Below, in pieces: positions 59,141 through 64,000 of a DNA stretch of 64,000 bases (position 1 is the stretch's first letter; every line of letters starts with the position of its first letter). Under the pieces are notes generated by a model. That model ran no database searches, was not told where the DNA came from, and worked only from the letters and a program-made list of their open reading frames with translations. Position numbers and translations under genes: made by a program. Origin of the DNA: Branchiostoma belcheri (lineage: Eukaryota; Chordata; Leptocardii; Amphioxiformes; Branchiostomatidae); NCBI RefSeq assembly GCF_001625305.1, contig NW_017803909.1:7870899-7934898 (forward strand), written 5' to 3'.

Positions 59141-60060
59141 CAAAAATGTTCTCTTTTTTTTCTTGTAACACAGCACCTTTCATCTTTAAAGCAAGCTCAT
59201 GTTCATTACTGCATGCAGTGATGACTAATTAAAAATCATGATCACACACTTCTTCCTTCTCTTGGTGTAAGAAGGATAATGACATGAAGTACTCGGTACC
59301 CAGACACAGTAAGACTGTGATGTACGTGTAACAACAGTTCAGCACCAAGGAGAGGACCACTATAGGAAAGCTCCTTGCCCTTACAAAATAAGAACCCCAA
59401 AACAGTCCCCCAAATTGGGTCACTTTACACTACCTACTTGGCCCAAGGCTGTTTAACCTTTGTCCTGCTGTAGTAGCCTATTGGCACCAAATTTGTGTTG
59501 GTTATGGGGTTAGGCAGCAGGGAGAAGGTTCATCCAATTTTGTGTGAAATTACAAAGACATTCAGCTCAAGCATTAGATGTGCTGTCAATCACAGTCTGT
59601 AGTCAGACCAACATTCTAACAAGTATATGGACTCCATCCTTTGAATTCAGGATCAGAGAGGGTTCTGAAATCATAACTAATTATGTCAAATTGTATTTCT
59701 GTGAAACCTTTTGACACACCATGAAGTGTTTGAGCCAGAAGAGCCAAGGCAGCAAGATTGTTGCCGTCTTTAATTTGCTTTGACGGTTGATCTGCGTACG
59801 GTATTAGATCCCCTTGGTTTGCAATCTGTAACCCCTCCTACCCTCTGGCATGTGTGTGCAGATGAGTGGCAGCCAGGGATGAGCCCAGATCAATGGTTAT
59901 CTTGATTACAGGTCTTTAGAAGTCAGGAAACCCATTAGAAACAAACCACATACACAAGCAGTAATCAATACTATATTGTACCGGAAAATTACAATGGCGC
60001 TACTGGGGCGAAAACACCTTACGGTTTGGAAGCAATCCCATGCTTTGACTCCCCACATAA

Positions 60061-60430
60061 GGCCACAGCAATCTAATTTGTTGGTTCTCGGATCTTTCCA
60101 GAAAAAATATGAAGCGACAGGGCGAAAAAAAAATAAAAATGAAAACAGGCCTAGACATCATATTATGGCCCAAAATGCTACAATAGGTGCCATGAAGACA
60201 ACACAAAAGGCTGGGCGAATATTTAAACAATGAATTTTGAACTTTAAATCAAACCACTGCATTGATAGATGAAATTGTAACAACTAGGAAGAAAAGGACT
60301 TTCCTCAACAGTTAGGGGCAAAATATGAGCATTTTTGAGTTGATTCAGAACCAGAATCTTTTTTTTTTTTGCAAATCAGAAAAAAGTGAAGAGGCGAATC
60401 CGAGAACCAACAAATTAAATTGATGTGGCC
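60061..60430. mobile_element. Harbinger-like MITE, GGCCACA subgroup, second copy
   Basis: GGCCACAGCAATCTAATTTG plus TTGGTTCTCGGATC at the left, GAACCAACAAATTAAATTGA plus TGTGGCC at the right, TAA on both sides. 370 bp. Confidence 0.88.
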
Positions 60431-61329
60431 TAAAAGGGCAGTGTTTCTCTCTGCGAGTGTCTCTTGATGTTTATCAAAGGTATCAGTCATGAAGATCATG
60501 AATTATGAATGTGCTTGGTAAATATTGCATGCGGCATCCGTGTTATGGTGTGTCCAGTGGTTACTCGAGAATGTTGACATCAAACATGATACATTCATGT
60601 ATACATCGGTGCAGGGAGACTAGTGGACAAAGGAGGGAGTTTTGATGTAATTTGGTGTACAGTCGATTCAATTATGTTGTCAGAAGTTGACAGTTTGAGG
60701 ACGGACAGTGTAGTGTGATAAGTTTGGATGATAGGTTATGACAAACTGTCCAGTGTTCTTACTTCAACATCTCAATTCATGTAACATTTCTTGTGAGTTT
60801 ATAAATTGCTAATTAATAATGGACGTAGGCTTTTAGAATTAACATGTACATGTAGTAGAACATTCTGGATTGACAATAACACATAACATCTAGAGAGAAT
60901 AGAGACATAACATATAGAGAGAAAAGTTTCAAATCAACTGTCAGATTTACTTCTGTGTCTGTAACGATAACCTCATACATTGTACATAGGACAGGTCTAC
61001 CATAGCTCCTGCCTTCTCACCATGTACATTAACCACCTTTCTACATGACAGAAAACATGCTTTTTGCCGTGGACGATATGAGAGGGAAGGCAAATGACAG
61101 ATGACTTGTTCAGAACAGACTGTCAGCTGACATTCTAAGCTGTATGAATATGAAGTAAAGCTCCGTCCTCTGACAGCGGCGGTGCCCCTTTCAAGACAGA
61201 TAAATGCCACTGCACTCTGAAATGTCAGAGGTGAAAGGCCACTGACCAGGCTGTATTTCATGCCTGCCTGAAGGTAAAGCACTCCCCGAGGTAGAAATAC
61301 ACAGATCAATATCTATTTCCTGCCAGTCT

Positions 61330-62190
61330 AGCAGAACGAATCCTCCAGCAAGAAGGAAACAGGAAAGACAAACGTGCAATGTTTCTCTAAGTAGACGAAG
61401 TAGAAAAAAAATCAACAAGGAAGCAGACAGAATTCAAATATGATGTAGTCATCATAGCATCATTTTTACAAAATAATTTACATAAGGTACTGCAAGAAGG
61501 AAACAGGAAAGACAAACGTGCAATGTTTCTCTAAGCAGACAAAGTAAAAAAAAAGATCGACAAGGAAGCAGACAGAATTCTGATTCATTCAAATATGATG
61601 TAGCATCATTTTTACAAAATGATTTACAGAAGGTACTGCAAGAAGGAAACAGGAAAGACAAATGTGCAATGTTTCTCTACGCAGATGAAGTAAAAAAAAA
61701 ATTGACAAGGAAGCAGACAGAATTCTGATTCATTCAAAATTAATGTAGTGAGGAACTGACAACAATGTGCAAGTCATCATAGCATCTTTTTTTGACAAAA
61801 TGATTTACAGAAGGTTGGCACATTATCAACCAAGTGCTTTTTTGACAAGGAAGCAGACAGAATTCTGATTCATTCAAATATCATGTAGCAATCAAGGAAT
61901 TTAAAACAAAGTGCAAGTCATCACAGTATCATTTTTACAAAATGATATACAGAAGGTTGGCACGTTGTTAACCAATTGCAGCCTCTCTTGGCACAGGGAC
62001 CCTTCTGCGGGAAAAAAATCAAGAAGGAAGCAGACAGAATTCTGATTCATTCAAATATCATGTAGGGAGGAATTTTGACAACAATGTACAAGTCATCATA
62101 GCATCATTTTTACAAAATGATTTACAGAAGGTTGGCACGTTGTCAACCAAGTGCAGATTCTCTTGGCACAGGGACCCTTCTGTGGGGAAT
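61330..62190. repeat. five-unit tandem array, about 145-170 bp
   Basis: AAGGAAACAGGAAAGACAAA, GGAAGCAGACAGAATTCTGA and CATCATTTTTACAAAATGAT recur. Later units (from 61760) swap the first block for GGTTGGCACGTTGTCAACCA, so the unit changed along the array. Confidence 0.88.
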
Positions 62191-63475
62191 TATAGGTTGT
62201 GTCGAATGTAAAACTCTGACATTTTCCCTTTGCACACAGGGACGATGATGCCTCTCCTCACTGATGATGTCTGAATAAAACAGTGCCATTAATACTCAAA
62301 TGATTCATGGTTTATCACAAGCGTTTGAAGTGTTGTGAGGCTGTGTCTCAAGTACCCATACAGCATTTGTTAACAAGGTCAAAGTGGTGTCAGTGTTTTC
62401 CACAGCATGCTGGAAACTTTATTGATCAAACCAAAGTCTGTATATAGCCACCATATTTGGATGCTGTATCATTTTAGTATTATGTGATAACTGGGAGCAG
62501 GAATGCTGTAAAAAATTCCTGGAAACCTGTGGCAGATATAATTTTCTGAAACAAGTTTCTCACAAAAAGCCTTTAAAGCCGACACAGTTGCTTACAAACT
62601 GTCAAAGTCACACATTTTGTCTGGCCTTTTATTATAAATCACATTTTCTCATTAAGTTGACAAAACTGCAAATTTTCCCAACTGAATTCCAGGTTTAAAG
62701 CTTGTCTTTAGGAAAGGAAAGGGGAAAGATATCTGGTGCAAACTGGGAATACACATAACACTGTATCACGGCTAGATATAATCCTGCCATGACAGAACTA
62801 GAGTGATATTAAAAGCACTCCAGATCCATGGCTCTCAGAACACAGGCTAATGTTTAATTGATGACACTTGAAAAAACATATGGCTATATGGACTGTGCAC
62901 GTGCATAATGGGGACTACACACTGCTTGTCTACTATGCAATCCTATGACTAACTAACACAGCTCATGAAAAATTTATGTCCAGATTAAATGTACAGTGGG
63001 TTAGATACATGACATGTCCTGAGCAACATTCTGCAATATTTATTATTATTATTATACGATAAGTCTTCATAATATGTGCTCTGGTGCAACAGCACTCTTC
63101 ACTTAAACTCCAAAGGACACAGAATTTAGAAATCTGATAATTATCCATTTTTATGCAAGATGTACAATATTGTAAATGCTGCGCTCACTCGGTGGCTTGA
63201 TTCGGTGGTTATAGCAACTGACAAGGCTATATTCACCTTGGGGCAGGTCATTAACTCGTAATTGAGAAACCATGACACAGTGTCTTTATCTTTATGACAA
63301 GTTTGCATGCTTTTAATATTAAGATATTCCAAATTGTCCATGTTTTTTTCAAACTCAAATTGACCAGTGTTGCATGATATTGTGAGCAGAGTAAGTTTAT
63401 GATGTTCTTTGACCTTTCTCGGAGTCTGGATGTAATTTTTCACCGGGAGTTAATAAAACATGTTCTTCCTTCCAG

Positions 63476-63594
63476 AACTGCCCACGCGAGGGCAAAGGCC
63501 GAACAAGCAGACATTGCCAGACAACACGCAAGAGAAGAATCAGACATTGCACGATTAGTCGCTCGGCAACTGTCTCCAACCTTCCACCAACCAG
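63476..63594 (+). CDS. JPH: junctophilin exon 3 (alpha-helical region; gene continues)
   Basis: A 119-nt exon with acceptor CTTCCTTCCAG|A and donor CAG|GTAAGA, joining exon 2 at phase 2 and leaving at phase 1. It encodes TAHARAKAEQADIARQHARE then ESDIARLVARQLSPTFHQPG, aligned with the vertebrate TAHARAKAD...ECDIARAVARELSPDFYQPG segment. The divergent region and the C-terminal membrane anchor must lie beyond the right edge. About 435 codons of the gene are inside the window. Confidence 0.93.
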
Positions 63595-63626
63595 GTAAGA
63601 GCAGTTACTAATTACATCACCCTCAA

Positions 63627-64000
63627 CATGGCCGTAGCCAGGAATTTGAATGGGGGGGGGGGGTTCTTCCCACTGCTTGAGGGACCAGTGAGTGCAAGGT
63701 TCCTGGGGGTTCGGGGGCATGCTCCCCAGGGAAATTTTGAAAAATTAACCTTCTGAAATGGAATTTCCAGCAATTTTTAGAGGATTTCAAAGAAAAAATC
63801 AGAGGTAACTTTTTTCAATGACAAAGTGAGCAGTTTTCCTACTATTCCTGCCTTGCTGGTGACACGAATCAGTCCATCTTTTAAAGAAAAATCTTGGACC
63901 TCTGGATAAAAAGTGGACCAAAAAGTGGACCTTCAGCCTTGTGGGGGGGGGGTCATCAAAACCCTCCAAACCCCCCCTGCTCAAATACCCATATAGTTTC
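63627..64000. repeat. dispersed repeat with poly-G tract, runs off the window
   Basis: ATGGCCGTAGCCAGGAATTT, a run of about 12 G, GGGGGCATGCTCCCC and a later second poly-G tract form a repeat that I recall as common in invertebrate introns. The class is not determined. Confidence 0.4.

Larger units (their letters stand above)
51823..63475 (+). other. JPH: junctophilin intron 2 (11.7 kb)
   Basis: Non-coding. It contains the dispersed repeat at 52790-53065, Harbinger-like MITEs (53536-53941, 54724-55139, 56285-56659, 60061-60430), a MITE inside a tandem array (55261-56060), and tandem arrays at 57170-57480, 57860-58530, 58780-59140 and 61330-62190. Nothing specific was seen in 59150-60050, 60440-61320 or 62200-63470. 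Confidence 0.8.

Overview
The window reads as animal nuclear DNA, most likely from a cephalochordate (amphioxus, Branchiostoma type). The genes have GT-AG introns, the proteins are deuterostome-like (CPSF1, a short flavin monooxygenase, junctophilin), and the introns are densely packed with short DNA transposons, tRNA-derived SINEs and tandem arrays. The species assignment is an inference from gene content and repeat style. No bacterial operon, CRISPR array, rRNA or free-standing tRNA gene was found, and no retrovirus, LTR element or Polinton was recognised.

Layout. (1) 45-8873, minus strand: the first twelve coding exons of CPSF1, the largest subunit of the pre-mRNA cleavage/polyadenylation factor, plus the end of a non-coding 5' exon. 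The gene runs off the left edge. (2) 9132-12078, plus strand: a complete four-exon flavin-containing monooxygenase of 425 residues, head to head with CPSF1 and probably sharing a short bidirectional promoter. Its second intron is mostly a CTCA-type microsatellite. (3) 13595-16744, minus strand: an intronless 1,049-residue leucine-rich-repeat receptor with signal peptide, about six LRRs, a Gln/Thr-rich stalk, one membrane helix and a 495-residue tail carrying many tyrosine motifs and three near-identical 54-residue repeats. (4) 16745-26456: repeat-rich intergenic DNA ending in the GC-rich 5' region of the next gene. (5) 26457-63594, plus strand: the first three coding exons of junctophilin, separated by introns of 24.2 kb and 11.7 kb. 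The gene runs off the right edge.

The non-coding DNA is the other main content. Several short inverted-repeat transposon groups can be separated by their target duplications: a TAG-ended group with 9-bp duplications, a GGCC-ended group with TAA/TTA duplications (PIF/Harbinger-like), a TTAA group, and hAT-like elements with 8-bp duplications. There are also SINEs with a conserved core, two 3' tails of one LINE family, and about a dozen tandem arrays. One MITE has landed inside a tandem array whose other units keep the empty site. One array runs directly into a junctophilin splice acceptor.

The four genes have unrelated housekeeping, metabolic, receptor and muscle/membrane-junction roles, and there is no sign that they form one pathway. 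The most unusual gene is the LRR receptor with the repeated tyrosine tail.
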